Shown here: positions 22,516 through 35,200 of the stretch, piece by piece
How the letters are laid out: the number at the start of each line of letters is the position of its first letter
Numbering within the stretch: position 1 is the stretch's first letter
Source of the DNA: Isoetes taiwanensis
Taxonomy: Eukaryota > Streptophyta > Lycopodiopsida > Isoetales > Isoetaceae
NCBI GenBank assembly: GCA_021234155.1
Contig: JAJEKV010000050.1
Span: forward strand, 10,114,495-10,178,494
DNA length: 64,000 nt
Direction of reading: 5' to 3'
Made by a program: the position numbers and the translations under genes
The notes under the pieces: generated by a model
What the model saw: only the letters and a program-made list of their open reading frames with translations
Told to the model about the DNA's origin: nothing
Databases searched by the model: none

Positions 22516-23170
22516 CAAGTGACAACTGCACAATTATGCTAGAAACCTGAGGTCTGCTGCTTTTCTAGAAAATTTTATATCTATTCTAAAGACTTGTGCA
22601 AGGTCAGAGACATTCCATAAGCCGAAGTGCCTTTCATAATGGACTAATACTTTAAATCAATACATACCCCCGCAGGTAAAAAATTCTTGCTTCCTAATGC
22701 TTTGCTCCAGGCATAGCAAATATGTAATAGAAGGATGAATCTTAAAGTCAGGTTGTGAAATAATCTGGAACTCATGATGGACAATTCATATTATTGTGCT
22801 TAAGACAGATGCATTTGTAGTTAGAGCAATATTATTCATACCGAAGAGACCAGTAGAAGATGTAGACCATAAAATGTGTATTTTTCTTTAAGACACACCT
22901 TCTGCATATGTAATTTAGAAGAATACAAGTAGATAAACATGAAGGTCTAGGCAATATGCTTGTTGTGATCATATGCAATAGCAGATAGTTATGTTGTGCA
23001 TTGAACATATAGCAATGGCACAATCATAGAAGAGCATTTAAGTCTATGATAATATGTTACTGAACACCAAGACAACATGTATCCCAAAATATAGATAGAT
23101 ATTTCTAGCTTAAGAAGATATTACTGTGTTCTGGAAGGATTCAACAAAATATCATGTACACATAAATACT
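22516..23170. other. Unassigned spacer
   Basis: AT-rich sequence without a supported gene, RNA or element. Confidence 0.4.
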
Positions 23171-23189
23171 TTATTTACCTCAATATTTA

Positions 23190-24090
23190 AGCCTATGTCC
23201 TTGTGTGGTATCAGCATGTTTATCGAATGGAGGTGCAGCCTTATTGACAGAAGCCTCACCAGCTTTAGGGGACCCCAAACATTCCACTGAATCACTTTCA
23301 GTTTCTTTCTAACCTATTTGTATTGCCTTTTGTTCTAAATTCTTCAGAAATGAAATAGGCTTGATAGTCCTCTCGCAGATCTCCACCATCTTACTTTTGG
23401 ATCTAGTTAGTTTGAAGTCAGCCTAGGGGTCAGCAGCTAGATCCAAGGTCATGCTAATGGACGTGTTTCTCATATCAAGGTAAGATAAATAGGCCATGAT
23501 GCCCTTTTTGAAAGTGGTTCTGAGGCAGCTAGTAAATAACATCTGAGCAGCAACCGACATGTTAGGGTAGATGTCATTCAAGTTACTGAACATGTACCAG
23601 ATAGCATGATCTAGCCATGTCATGTTATCCAGGCATGCCTTGGTTTTGTCCTTGCTGTTTTTACCCCTGTTTTCACATCCCACTTCAAATAGGGGCAGCT
23701 AGTTCTCCAGGAGCTTCTTAAGATAGAAGTCGTCTCTCTTTCCTGTAGGGTAAGCCATATGTCCTTTCTGGATAATATAAATATATGGCTCCTTCTTGCA
23801 CGTCTTATCAAAGAATCTGCAGTCAAATGATAGCTTGATTTTATCCTTGTTGACGAACTTCTCCATTTTTTTCTGCAGCAATTTTTGTGGCAGCGACTTG
23901 TGCTGATGTGATGCCACCTAGAATAATCAAGGCATCCCGACTGATAGGTGCAAGCGCACAAAAATTTTGATTCTCCAGATACCTTGATTATAAAACTTTG
24001 ATATTCCACCTGTCTTTCAGGAATTATTGGGAACAACAAACAGTTGTCACGTGTAAAAGCAAAAATCCTCATTGTTGGGATCAGAACTGA
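23190..24090 (-). pseudogene. Decayed coding region, unidentified
   Basis: Minus-strand text is protein-like over about 230 codons with few stops. It includes SLPQKLLQKKMEKFVNKDKI, KEPYIYIIQKGHMAYPTGKR and, after a stop near 23700, NRGKNSKDKTKACLDNMTWL and MLFTSCLRTTFKKGIM. A second reading frame overlaps 5' of it. Cys, Trp and charged residues are spread as in a real protein, but I do not recognise the family. Presence of stops suggests a pseudogene or transposon gag-like relic. Confidence 0.4.
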
Positions 24091-24631
24091 TGTTACCCAT
24101 TAAAAGAAATTGTATTTGTCGTTATCAGATAAAAGAGAGGCACCAAAAAGGTCATCCTGATCCTCTGCTTGTGTGAAATTGAGTGCTTCATCAATATTCC
24201 TATTTTCCTTTACATTCATTAGAAAAATCTGGGGTCTCCAAAGGGCCCCCTAAGAAATTATAAATTATTTTCCATGTATGTTTTTGTTAAATATAATATA
24301 ATATAGGGTCAATTTTTTTGCATTAATAATGCAAATGCAGATATCTTTTCCACCCCATTTCAAATCTCTTATTCCTTTTATGCTCCACCGCCAATGTGGA
24401 TGCCAAGTTCGGTGGATTAGGTACGGAGATCTTTTCTTCGTGAAATGGAGCTCCTCGGCCGCCTACATTTGTTTTTGGATAGACCAACCCATCAGAAACC
24501 AAAATCAATGGCATAAATTCCAAACAGTCCATAACAAAATCTCTTGGATCCAAAAATCCGTACAGTGCATACCCACCGATCCATGACGCAGCTCCTTCCT
24601 CCATCCGACTGCTTTTGATGTTTTCACGATG
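24091..24631. other. Unassigned spacer
   Basis: No gene supported; the open frames here owe their length to the neighbouring hexamer repeat. Confidence 0.4.
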
Positions 24632-24690
24632 AAATTCAAATTCAAATTCAAATTCAAATTCAAATTCAAATTCAAATCCAAATTCAAACA
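24632..24690 (+). repeat. (TTCAAA)n hexamer microsatellite
   Basis: About nine tandem hexamers, one interrupted by TTCAAATCCAAA. Its translation gives artificial FEFEFE or KFKFKF runs that should not be annotated as protein. Confidence 0.95.
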
Positions 24691-25084
24691 TTCAAACCCG
24701 ATAAAAACCAACAGGATCATGGCCCGGGCATTGTCCATACTCTATTGCTTCAACCGCTTTTTTCCATTGTTATGGCCTGTGATCACAATTAACCTCTCAT
24801 CACCTGAGTATGCTCAAACCACAAACAAAGTTTATGTTAATTTCGGAATGACTTTGAAGATGAGAATGCATTGCGCACTCGAGCAAAGCATGCAAATATT
24901 TTGGGCAAGAGGAGAGATTTAACCCAAAAAATCCTATGACCGGACATCATCCGATTTTAATTCCCAGGTTGCCTTAGTAAAGTTTGCTTGTGAAGGTAAA
25001 TCAGGTTTGCTTGGATATTGCACGCATACATGATGCAATAGAGTGGCCAATTGTTGGCTGAAATTCACGAGTTATTGAGGTGCA

Positions 25085-25780
25085 TGCATGAACGAAATGA
25101 AGAATTCTAATTTAGCAAGAACAAGCATGTCAATGGAAAGCGTAAATGAAGGACAAAGAGAAGACAATCATAAAATGAAAAATGACATATTGCGGCTTGG
25201 AAGTCGACAAAAACGCTTGCTAATTGTATGTTGAAATTGACACAACGAGAATGTGAGTCAAAGAGCAATCGTGCAAATGACTTCAAGAGGAAACTTGTAG
25301 CTGCTGAGAAGAGATTGGCCGGATGAAGAGGACCTCTCTTCATAAGAACTTGAATATGAGGTGTGGTGCTGCCAAGAGAAGAATTTATGCAATGAAGAAT
25401 GTGTTAAACACAAAGAGGCCACACAATGACGAACACGTTGTCAGGGAAAATGTAGGACAGATTGTTAAAACAATTGCTAACAATGAGGAGATAATTTCCT
25501 TGCTAAATGACCCTTCAAACATTGGCCTTCTAAAAGAATGCTCGAACATGTGGTTGTAGATATACTCTAAAATTGATGCATCCAAAGTTCAAGAGGTTTG
25601 TGATACCCGCAGGATCGAGAGGCATGGCTACAAGTTGCTGTTCAAGCCATTTTATGATGTTTTGAAGTCATTCAACACAAAGAAAATTGTCATCCCTAGA
25701 CCCTACAGCTTAGAGCTAATCAAAAGGAGGAAAAACATTTCAGTAAGTGAAATATTAGGGAGCATGCAATGTATAACCGC
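25085..25780 (+). pseudogene. Decayed coding region, unidentified, coiled-coil-like start
   Basis: Plus-strand frames read NRANDFKRKLVAAEKRLAG, then in another frame NMRCGAAKRRIYAMKNVLNT, NEEIISLLNDPSNIGLLKEC, and beyond one in-frame TAG at about 25557, VQEVCDTRRIERHGYKLLFK and KKIVIPRPYSLELIKRRKNI. The continuity argues for one former gene of 200 or more codons with a frameshift and a stop. No family is recognised. It lies in a repeat-rich area, so a transposon origin is likely. Confidence 0.4.
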
Positions 25781-28620
25781 GTAGAAAAAGTTCTTTTCTT
25801 TTTCCCATTTCTTCTTGGCGAAAGCAGGCGGTAGATGGAAGCTGCCGAGGGTTTGTTTCTTTTTGTAGCCATGGCGGTGGTGATTAGTCGGGCTATTGAA
25901 AATTATGGCGTAATGTTTTGGTGTTTGATTACAGTTGATAATTTAAAGACCAGCCTCGAGAGTAGTCCGTGGGTTGGGCTTGTTCTAAGCCTAACTAGCT
26001 TCAAGATAACCGCTGGTTGAGCCACATCCCTTCTGCTATTATCTAGATTGTTGATTGGTTAGGCTGCTGAGGCAGAGAGAATCGATTCATAAAAGAAGGT
26101 GGCAACCGGAATAGTGTGGCAGCCTATTCCATTTATTACTACTTTCTCTTTAATGTTCTATGTATATATGGGAATTTCCATGTGCCTTTCTATGTGGTCG
26201 CAAATTGGATTAAAAATCTTGAAATTCAAGTTTTGAGACCTTGGATTTCACTTTTCGATGAAGGGTTATGTGGAGATTAGTTCTTGAATCTTTGCCAGAG
26301 GGAGAAGCATGATGACCTAGAGGTTTTCTCCAACAATGCACCATCTTTTTGGATCATCTTCTAGGGTCAGCTTGGAGAGGTCTAGTTGGATTTTAATGGA
26401 TTTAGAAGCATGGGGAGCTAGGAGCTTTGCTACCTCTACAATGGGAATGTGTTCTCTCTGCATAAGGTTTGGGGGCAATTGCTTGGCTACATGTCCTTCT
26501 TTTTTATTCGTGTTTTGGTCCAATTTATCTTACTAGTCTTAAGAATCTTACTGATTTACTACTTGCACTAATTCAAATCTGGCCAAAGGGTAAATGAAGG
26601 CAGCTTGAGCCGTAAGTGGAATAGTGGTGGGGTTTATGGAGAAGGTCCCATAGTATTTGGTTCAAAGAAGAAGGTTGTTCCCTATAGTAAGTTGACCCAA
26701 GAAGATGTTGAACAACTCCATGATGAGTACTCTTCCTTTTTCATTTACCAGTATATTCTCGAGAAACGCCTATCTTTTTCCCCAATCTTCGTGGTTTTTG
26801 TTGTGTAAAGTTTTATCATATGAATACAAAACCCGCCAAGTTTCTTAAAAAAAAAAAAAGTTTTCCAAGTTGCGACTCCATTCTGATTTGGGGTCAATAA
26901 AGGTGCCAAAAAACTAGAAAAGATCCCAAAAAGCTCAAGAAGTAAAGAGAGATATATTCTTGGATTGCATGCCAAAATAACATGTGGTTTGATTTGGATA
27001 AGGTTTTAAGTTTCATGGATGTTTATTATGACATACGATGAGGCAGAGGTGAATGGGCAACTTCGAAATTTGCTTGAAGTCGGATGAGATGGAGATGTCA
27101 CACGTAAACAAAACGCGAGAGAGTATCCATAACTCTCGATGAACAGAGCATTCAATGAAAGCAAGTATGATGAGGAAAGGAACAAGAAAGAAGAAAATTA
27201 GGATCCGCACTGTTTTTACGTGCAATTAGAAGACCATACTTGGTGGTTGGGCATGTTCGTGTTGAAAGAGAACTACAACGTTTTGAAATGGGTTTTGATT
27301 AGATTGTATCGATATCCCAAGGCTGCTAGGTATGTATGGAAATGGTGAGAAATTAAGTGTTGTAGGCCATGGTTCTTTTATTGTTAATTTCCATTTGGCG
27401 CTGTGTGACCTCAAGACAAAAAGCTATGTATAACATAAGTTCTTCTCAAAAAGACCACAAGGAATTGTATTTATTGCTGCTACACATTGAAGGAGAAGAA
27501 TAAGAAAGGGTCCAAGAGGACTCTTGAATGTGATCAGAACATGCCTCCTGATCGTCACTTGAAAGATGACACATTTGATCCAATACTCCCAATATCACTA
27601 GAAAGAGTGCACATCCGCACTCTTCATGCATTTGTCGGGGATTGTTGAGAAGATGATACATCACTTGGAGTGTTTGTTTGGAACATCCGAGGGGAGAAGG
27701 AGAGGAGAAGGCATTGAGCGGGTTGAAAAGGTATTGTCCGGGCAGGCTTGCATGGTGGATGTGTCAAACGGAACAAGACCACAAGAAGTGAATTAATGGA
27801 AAAGCCGCCTCAAATCCCAAATCCAAGGTATCCATTGGTGGAGTTAGAGCTAGGCATTTCTTGAGCAGCCCCGAGAATGCTAAGGGTGGTGTTTATGAAT
27901 TTGGTCCGAAATTAGTGGAGGTCGAAGGGATAGAAACAGATGGCGTGAATGGTACTATGAGAAAAGTGGCTATATGGAATGCCCTCACAAATTTGAACAC
28001 CCTTTTGCGTAAGACATATTTAACCGAGGGCTGAAATAGCGTGTTTAGGGTGGTGGTTAGGGAATTTACATATGCATACATCCAGCTTGGGGTGAGACAC
28101 AGTCACCCATTACATCCACATCATATATGCTCATGGGCCTTGGTTTGCTCGGCAGTATGGAAGCTTAGCAATTTGGAACACGCAAGGTATGGACAAGTCC
28201 CACAAGCAGGCCAAGGTTGCATATAACCAGAAGACTCAACGTGGAGGGTCACATTCTTTGTCAAATCCATCATATAGATGGCACAATGGTTCTATAGGAG
28301 AGTAATTTCTTGTCATGAAGAGAATGTTTGCGAGACAGTGCTGCTCCACGCTTTGCATAAGGCATTGGTGAGGCCTTAAAGAAAAGAAAAAGGAGGCTTG
28401 AAAAGTTCTCTTTGCTAGCCAAGGCTTGTTAGCATGGAGGCCGAAGAGGCGTAGTAGATATTATACCTGAAGTTTGGTGAATACAACTTGTGAGACATGT
28501 GTTAACAGAAGAATTGTAGATCATGTGTGTATTTCATTTAAAAGGCAAGCTTAATTCGCATGCATAATTGGTATCAAATAAACTGGTGATATTAAATATG
28601 GGCTGAAAATAACTGAATTG
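25781..28620. other. Mixed decayed coding fragments and spacer
   Basis: Isolated protein-like pieces occur: plus strand near 26610-26735 (GGVYGEGPIVFGSKKKVVPY, SKLTQEDVEQLHDEYS), echoed near 27885 by GGVYEFGP, and minus strand 26317-26523 (LPPNLMQREHIPIVEVAKLL). None can be joined into a gene or named. The rest is AT-rich. Confidence 0.3.
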
Positions 28621-28639
28621 ATATTAACACGAACCAAGT

Positions 28640-28870
28640 ACATAACTCCATCACGTTTCAATATCCAACAAAAAAAAAAGTTACATTGATTTCCAAAAGT
28701 AGTATAACATGAACTCGATATTACCAAAAGTATTATAATCGAACACGTTTAATATCCAACAAAAGAAAAAGATTACATTGATTTCCAAAAGTAGTATAAC
28801 ATGAACCGACATTTACCAAAAGTATTATAACATGAATACGATATTAACTTTGAACATGAATAATTATAAT
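28640..28870 (+). repeat. Tandem duplication, ~105 bp unit
   Basis: Two and a bit copies share AATATCCAACAAAAGAAAAA, TTACATTGATTTCCAAAAGT and ACCAAAAGTATTATAA. Confidence 0.85.
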
Positions 28871-30060
28871 AGCCAGAACCAAAAAAAAGGTTGCAACATC
28901 CATATTAGCCGAGATTTTTTTTTGCAAAAAGGTTTGATATTTATAACCGATCCGGACGTAACTTCATGAGCGTGTGGAAGGGCTGAGGACTTCATACATG
29001 CACCAAATCCCCGTGCCTCACAAAAGGTTACTTCCACATACATCTTTTATGCTAGCTTGTGGTTGCCTCAGCCCAAGCTAAATTTGATCCTCTATTTTAT
29101 GCCCATCTCCGTGCACGCCATCCCGACCCTCTCGGATATGGTGCAGTGGTATCTCTTGATATCCAAGGGTGCAAATCGCCTCACTCAAATAAAGGCATCA
29201 ATGATTCCTGACTACCCGCCACCTCTCCCTTAGAAGAATCGATGGAGCGAAGACCCGAGCAAATCCGATCGGAAGATCTGCGAAGAACCCCAAACCCTAA
29301 CACGAAATTTGGTCCGCAACATATATCCCACATGACCAATTAAAAAATAAGACATCATTTACAAGCAATTCATATGAGTTGCGAATTGGTTTGGGTCCAT
29401 GTGGAAAAAAATCCCTTCTCCATATGGATCCATCCCTTTGTCAAGAATCTGGTTCAATCCTTTTGGTGATTGATGTGTTGAAAGTTTCGTTGAATCAATA
29501 ACAAAGACATGGCAACACACTATTTTTACAAGTTGTGACAATAAAGACTTGGTGTAAAAAGCAAATGGGTTATACTCTTGTTCTTAAACTAAGATAGCAA
29601 CTAATCATGTAAACTAATGGGGTTTATAGCATTTCTATATATGCATTTCTTAATCTTAATACATGCTTTCCAAGTTTATACATGTTTTGCAATTGAACCG
29701 CATTCTATACATTTTACCCTAAAACCCTGGTTTCATGATATACATTTGTTAATCTTATGAAGTTCAAAGAAGCCCCATGATGTAAAACTTAGAATTGTAT
29801 TTGAAGTAGCATATTCATCTATGTATTGCAATTGAAATTGCATTTTATACGTTTGTCAATCTTAGATGATGTAAAACTTAGAATTGCATTTGAAGCAGTA
29901 GTTTTGAACTTGAGAGGGTGGAGTGAAGGAACATTTTGCAAGAGGAATGGATCCTCGTGGCAAGGGTTGGGCTCTTACCACGAGGACCCAATCCAACCTA
30001 AAATGGAGACACCTACCTTATATATAACTTGTTTTGTTTTAAGAAAATAAGCATGTGGAT
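28871..30060. other. Unassigned spacer with a diverged duplication
   Basis: Segments at 29690-29815 and 29826-29910 share TGCAATTGAA, GATGTAAAACTTAGAATTG and CATTTGAAG. No gene is supported. Confidence 0.5.
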
Positions 30061-30084
30061 ATTTCAACCAAAGACAAACGTATT

Positions 30085-30182
30085 TAGGGTCTCATATATT
30101 GAACATCAACCTATATATTTTACATTTAGGGTGTCATATGCATAGTCTCATATATTGAACATCAACCTATACATTTTGCATT
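30085..30182 (+). repeat. Short tandem duplication
   Basis: TCTCATATATTGAACATCAA occurs twice, each followed by CCTATAYATTTT and a shared tail. Confidence 0.85.
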
Positions 30183-30989
30183 TGCAAAAATATAAAGGTG
30201 GGTGGCTCGGGTCCCGAGGTGTGAAATCGCATGCATGCAAACATCCTTTCCCCTTCGCAGATTCCCAAAATTCTGCCCTTAAACTTCATTCCATCCATCT
30301 TCCTGGACAGTTTTTCATTCCGGCCATCTTCCTCTCTCGACATCGAGCATGGCGAGGACCAAGATTACGTAAGTCGGGCGTGCTCCAGCTTATTGTACTC
30401 GCTCCTTCGACGCCAAATCGGTCGAGAATATGTGTCTTCATCAGAGGCCATCCTTCTAAAAGGTTGCCGTTCCTCCAATCAAAAGTTGAGAAATTTATCG
30501 AGGCTGGAGCTCTTTGTTCTATCACGCGGTTCTCGAATGGGTTGATCGAAGCTTACCCCCATCAAAAGCGCCTTACGAAATGAAGATGTATACCATGGAG
30601 GACGACGCATATAGAGTCGAGGATGCCCCCGCCTAAGGATCATACTGCTTTTACCCCTTTTTTAGTTTTTAGATTTGTTTTTTTAATCCGCTTTCACTTG
30701 TTGCAATAGTCTTTGTGGATCGCTTTTTGTAAAGCTTCCTCATGGCTATGCCCCTTTTAAGAAAATGCTTTGTACTTACCTCGAAACAGATGATTAATGA
30801 GACCTCCTCTTCTCTACAACTGCGACTATTTTTTGTGCTTTAACCGTTCTCTTAGTTTCCATCGTTTCTTTTAGTTAACCGAATCGTTTCTATTCTTTTC
30901 TATTCGCTTCATTTTTATATCCCCCATTTCCAACTTCAAATGCACACAAGTACTTGCATGTACAGATAGGAATATCACACAAGTACAGG
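30183..30989. other. Unassigned, weak gene-like text
   Basis: An ATG at 30349 reads MARTKIT and runs into a good AC/GTAAGT donor. Open frames on the plus strand extend to 30583, but frames do not join into a recognisable protein. Treated as unassigned. Confidence 0.3.
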
Positions 30990-31707
30990 AGGAATTTGGC
31001 TTTTGAATTGCTCAATTTTGATTGTGCTCGACCTGGTTTATCATAAAACACATGGTAAAATTGTGGGTCCAAATCGCTACCGGTCGGAGTAGCGGGAGCT
31101 CTTCTGCGGTGGAGCTCAGATCTTATGGCATTTTTCAAGTAGTTTGTAGATCCGTTGGACTTCTTTGTTCTTCATCAGCTTCACTGAGGTAACAACAAAC
31201 CCAACGCTGGCAATTCCCTTCCACCTCTCGATTTGGCACTTGCAGAACACGTTACTCCAGATGCCAAAATGGAGTTTTCCGTTTCATCTCAAACAGGTAT
31301 TTGTGGTGCGATTTCCACACATTTTGAATGCCTGCAGATATTTGGTTCAAGATGCGTTGTGCTTCGGCTCTTCTGCGTTTTTCTTCAACTGTTGAGTTTG
31401 CTTTCGTCGGATTTGTGGCTGTGGAGTCTAACCGGGTAAGAAAATGGGGGTTCTTCTATCTTATATCGGATTAACAAAAAAATCTTCTCTCCTTGATTTT
31501 TTATGACTCCATTGTTTCTTTTGTCTTGAAGTCGATGTCATCGGCATTTGAAGTTCTCATCAATAATTGATAGCCCGTTGTAGACAAGAAGATGCGTTTG
31601 GACCTCAAGATGAGTTTGGACCCCAAAGCTTCAAAGATAATCTTGATAATAGATTTTAACAGGGGTACCGGGTTTCTATTGCTTCCATCTGCTTTCTAGT
31701 TCGATGT
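30990..31707 (+). repeat. Host segmental duplication, copy 1, left part (blocks A and C)
   Basis: Block A (30990-31440) recurs at 43433-43887 and block C (31441-31707) at 46185-46452. Block A ends in a splice-donor-like GGGTAAG and contains transcript-like text, but it has no conserved long reading frame, so I do not call a gene. It continues beyond the inserted LTR element as block B at 42772-43432. Confidence 0.85.
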
Positions 31708-32284
31708 TGTTTGGGGTCTCCGTTAGGGAACTCCTCAAGAAACCCCTCTGAGGACCCGAGGATCTAACAGAGAATCCGGGACTATGTCACCACGCCGGAT
31801 TTGCAAGAAGAGAACAAGAAGAAGAAAACAGAACAAAAGAGAACAATGAGAGGAAAATGATAAGCTTCCTTGATATCAATGATGAACATACATGAGCTCT
31901 CACAATCGAGAAAAACCAAGTGAGACAAGACTCAAAACTCATCCGAAAACTCATGTGCTAGCTCTACTCATATATATAGTACAATGGCCTTTGGCCCAAT
32001 ATAGACACTCCGACTGATCTCGGTGCCGACCACGGAAGGAGGCCCGATTCTTGAGGAATGTGGCGCCTCTCTTGAAGTGCCTAGAATCACGCCGGATGAC
32101 AAGGGCGGTGACGGGTCTCACTTGTCCGGAGCGGGCGCCTTGTTGACTCCTGGACGCAGCTTTGACCGGTCTGGGTCCGCCGGTCTTCGCCGAGCCTTTG
32201 ATGGCTGACCCGTACGATCGTGGATCCTTTGTTCTGACCGTCCGTCAGATATGAATAGTCCCGCACGTGAGGCACAGACTAACA
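31708..32284 (-). repeat. 3' LTR
   Basis: Matches the 5' LTR over its length. A TATATATA box at about 31972-31981 sits at the same place in both LTRs and next to a GGCCTTTGGCC hairpin. The right half is GC-rich and differs strongly from its partner, mostly at CG-containing words, while the left AT-rich half is almost identical. Confidence 0.92.
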
Positions 32285-32296
32285 CTCCCCACCAAA
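32285..32296 (-). other. Polypurine tract
   Basis: On the minus strand TTGGTGGGGAG directly abuts the LTR start TGTTAG. This is the expected plus-strand primer of an LTR retrotransposon. Confidence 0.75.
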
Positions 32297-35200
32297 CGAA
32301 TAACACGTGGTGAAGAAAAAGGAGGAAGGGTCTCGAGGGCCGGAAGCCCATCGTCCTGGAAGCGATCCTCCTCACGAGTGAGGGATCGCACCATTATGGT
32401 GGGGTGCAATGAGATCCCGGCGTATTTGAAGAGCGTGAGGAGTGTTGGAGCCCAAGGGCGTGATCAAAGATCAATGAGAAAATGAGAGCGCATCATGTCT
32501 TCAAGGGGCAAAAGATGGGTTTTAAGAAAACAAACTGCACTCCATGAGTAGGCAGGCCGAGACCCAAGGCACCGACGCGGCATCTCGGATTGGCGATGAA
32601 AGATGGGGGGCCTACCGATTTAAAGAGTCGACCATGATGCATTTGAGAGCAACGAGACAAAACCAGCTTGTTGGTGGGCTCAAGGATCTCGGTGAGGTGG
32701 CGGCGATTCGAAGAAGGTGTCAAGACCATGAAGAGCATCGGCGTTGCCAACCACGCTCATTGGCAATATAGATCCAATTTCTAGTGTTATCAAGGGTGGC
32801 ACCATCCTCCCAATTGGGCGGCGAACAAAGCAGGGGATCCCACCCGGAGATCCGTCGAGATCAGGCGAGTCCATCCAAGATGGCCATCCATGACCTTGGT
32901 CCAAAAAGGAAGACGCATGTCGAGGAGGTGAGGAACCCGGGGGGAGGGACACCCGTGGGAAGCATAGGAGAGGGACCATGCCCGGTGGGGGTGGGCTGCT
33001 GAAACTCCCCCTAATGAATTCCGGACAAGGGCGGATCAAGAGCTTTGCACCAATGGTCCCAAGCGAGCGCGAGCCGAGAGTTTACAGGAGGGCTATCCCA
33101 ACCCGTGGGACCTGTCTTGCTATCCAGAAGAGAGCACGCATTGAGTGTAACCAACCAGGTCTTTGCATATAAACTTGTGCAAAGGGAAGATCCTCGGGAT
33201 GTCCCGGATACTTCCTTATCTGTTCTGGCAAATCAGCTTGCCAGAGAGGCAAATGATGAGCAAGCTCGGGGCATGTACTCTTGATGAAAGAGCATGTGTC
33301 CGATCATGATCGAACAGATAGGGGTTGTTATCCAAAAGCAACCATTGAAGTGTGGGATCACCCTCGAAAGTTACGATGTGGCCCATCTCAAATTTGTCAC
33401 GTGTATCGGCCCGGATAGAAATCATGAAAAATATGCGCCATTGGGCGAACAACTCGAAGGTGATCATATCCGGATCGTCCACAAAGAATGAGATCAAAGA
33501 CTAAAAGGGCGCGGAATAAACCTTTGTCTTCAAATGAAAGATCCGGCGATCCTAAGAAAATCTGCGGTCTGCAGGGGAACATCAACAGGACCATCACCCG
33601 TATGCCACCTCGGAAGAAAGAGGTGGCGGCTGGCAACCACATAATCGGATAATGGAAGGAATAGGAAGTCAACAGGCAGGTTGAGAGCAATGGTAACATA
33701 GCCTTCAAGTTTGGTGCGAGCCTCATCGGGCAGACCCGAATAGCTTCTTTGAAAAATTGTTCGGAGGTCACGGATCCGTGCTCCTTTTTTCTAACAGTAG
33801 TCCACCGGTCACGGACCCGTTCGAAGTCGTGGCATGTGAGGAGGATTGCCCGCGGGCACATTGAGTCAAGCCACGGCAATCTCCGGCGTCATCAGAATTT
33901 TCTGTTCTACGAACCTCCGTAAAAGGCATCTTGGAGGATGATGTGGTTGAGAGGTCTAATGGAAAGTCAGAGCATCCAAAGAGGCAATTTGAGCGTCACG
34001 CGCTGTAAGGTCTTGGGCTTGAGTGTTGTAATTTCGAGAGTTCAGATATACGTGTCGTGTTTGGCAATGTCTTTATCCTTGTCAACCAAGAGAGTCTCTC
34101 TTGCCTTGACCTGCTCCAATAATTCCTGAATGGTGGTCTGCAATTGAGCCTGCTGATCGGCAAGCAGACTATTCTGATTTTGGGCAGCCTTTAGATCCTC
34201 ACGGGCCTGTAAAAAAACCTCGTGCTTGTCTTGAAGCTGGGTCTCCAGAGTATGAACTTGCGTGGTAGCAGCTTGAAGGTCGCGGTGAACCGCGTCTGAG
34301 GCCTCCAGGGCCGTTTGAACCCCATTCATGAGAGCTTCCTGGGATTCTTGTAACTTGAGAGCAGCAGCTTGAACATCCTGCTGATATTGATACAACAGCT
34401 GGCGAGGGTGCGGAGGTGGTGGAGCCTGCTGTTGCCTTGTTTGTGACGTTTGGGAGACATGGTGAGAACTAGAGTGCTTGGTTTCTGTAGAGGAGGAGGA
34501 GACAGTGACATGCGTGTGCTGAAGGTTGACATGACCAGAAGAAGAAGGGCGTGAAGTGCCAACTTGGTGAGTTTGAGGAAGGGACTGCTGAGTGGAATCA
34601 TGAGAATTAGGAGGTGTTGGAGGAAAGTAATGACGGATGATGGCTTGAAGATGGCCACCCACTGAGACTTCAGAGATAGAAGAGGGGGCAGCCCTAAGAC
34701 CACCTACCTCTTGAAGAAGGCTGTAGAACAACAATTGGGGCCAATCAATGTGGTGGTTGGAGGATGGCGGTGATCACCAAATTATAGAAAGGCTTATTGA
34801 TATGGGTGTTCTTGATAGAATACCCAAGAACTTTCGCCACGAAAACTTAACAAAAGTTTCATGGGTCTTATCAATATTCGTCCCGAGCGATGCATGTTCG
34901 CTGATAAGCGTGAGCACCAAACTTCGGTGACATTGAGATCCCGTAAGGCAGCCCAAGATAAACAAGGGTTTGCAAAGGAATATGGAATACCTCGGAAATA
35001 AGGTCTTTGGGTCAACAAAATGGTGGTGCCATCGACCACATTAGCGTATCCATTCGGGCTGTTGGCGATGTGGCGATGAACCGCTTCAATTGGTCCGGAT
35101 TTGGAGCCCGGGAGTTCCATTTGTGAGAATGCAAAAGCTTCCGGCATTCGACTTCACAATTTGGGCCAACAAATTGCTTCCGCGAAAAGTGGGCGTCAAA

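Noticed and set aside
23205-23230. TGGTATCAGCATG as an LTR primer site
   Set aside because: It lacks two bases of the usual primer-site sequence and no LTR end precedes it.
24505-24922. Open frames with FEFEFE or KFKFKF runs
   Set aside because: Direct translation of the TTCAAA hexamer repeat.
30349-30372. MARTKIT followed by a strong splice donor, resembling the start of histone H3
   Set aside because: Only a few residues agree and no downstream exon or frame resembles the rest of H3.
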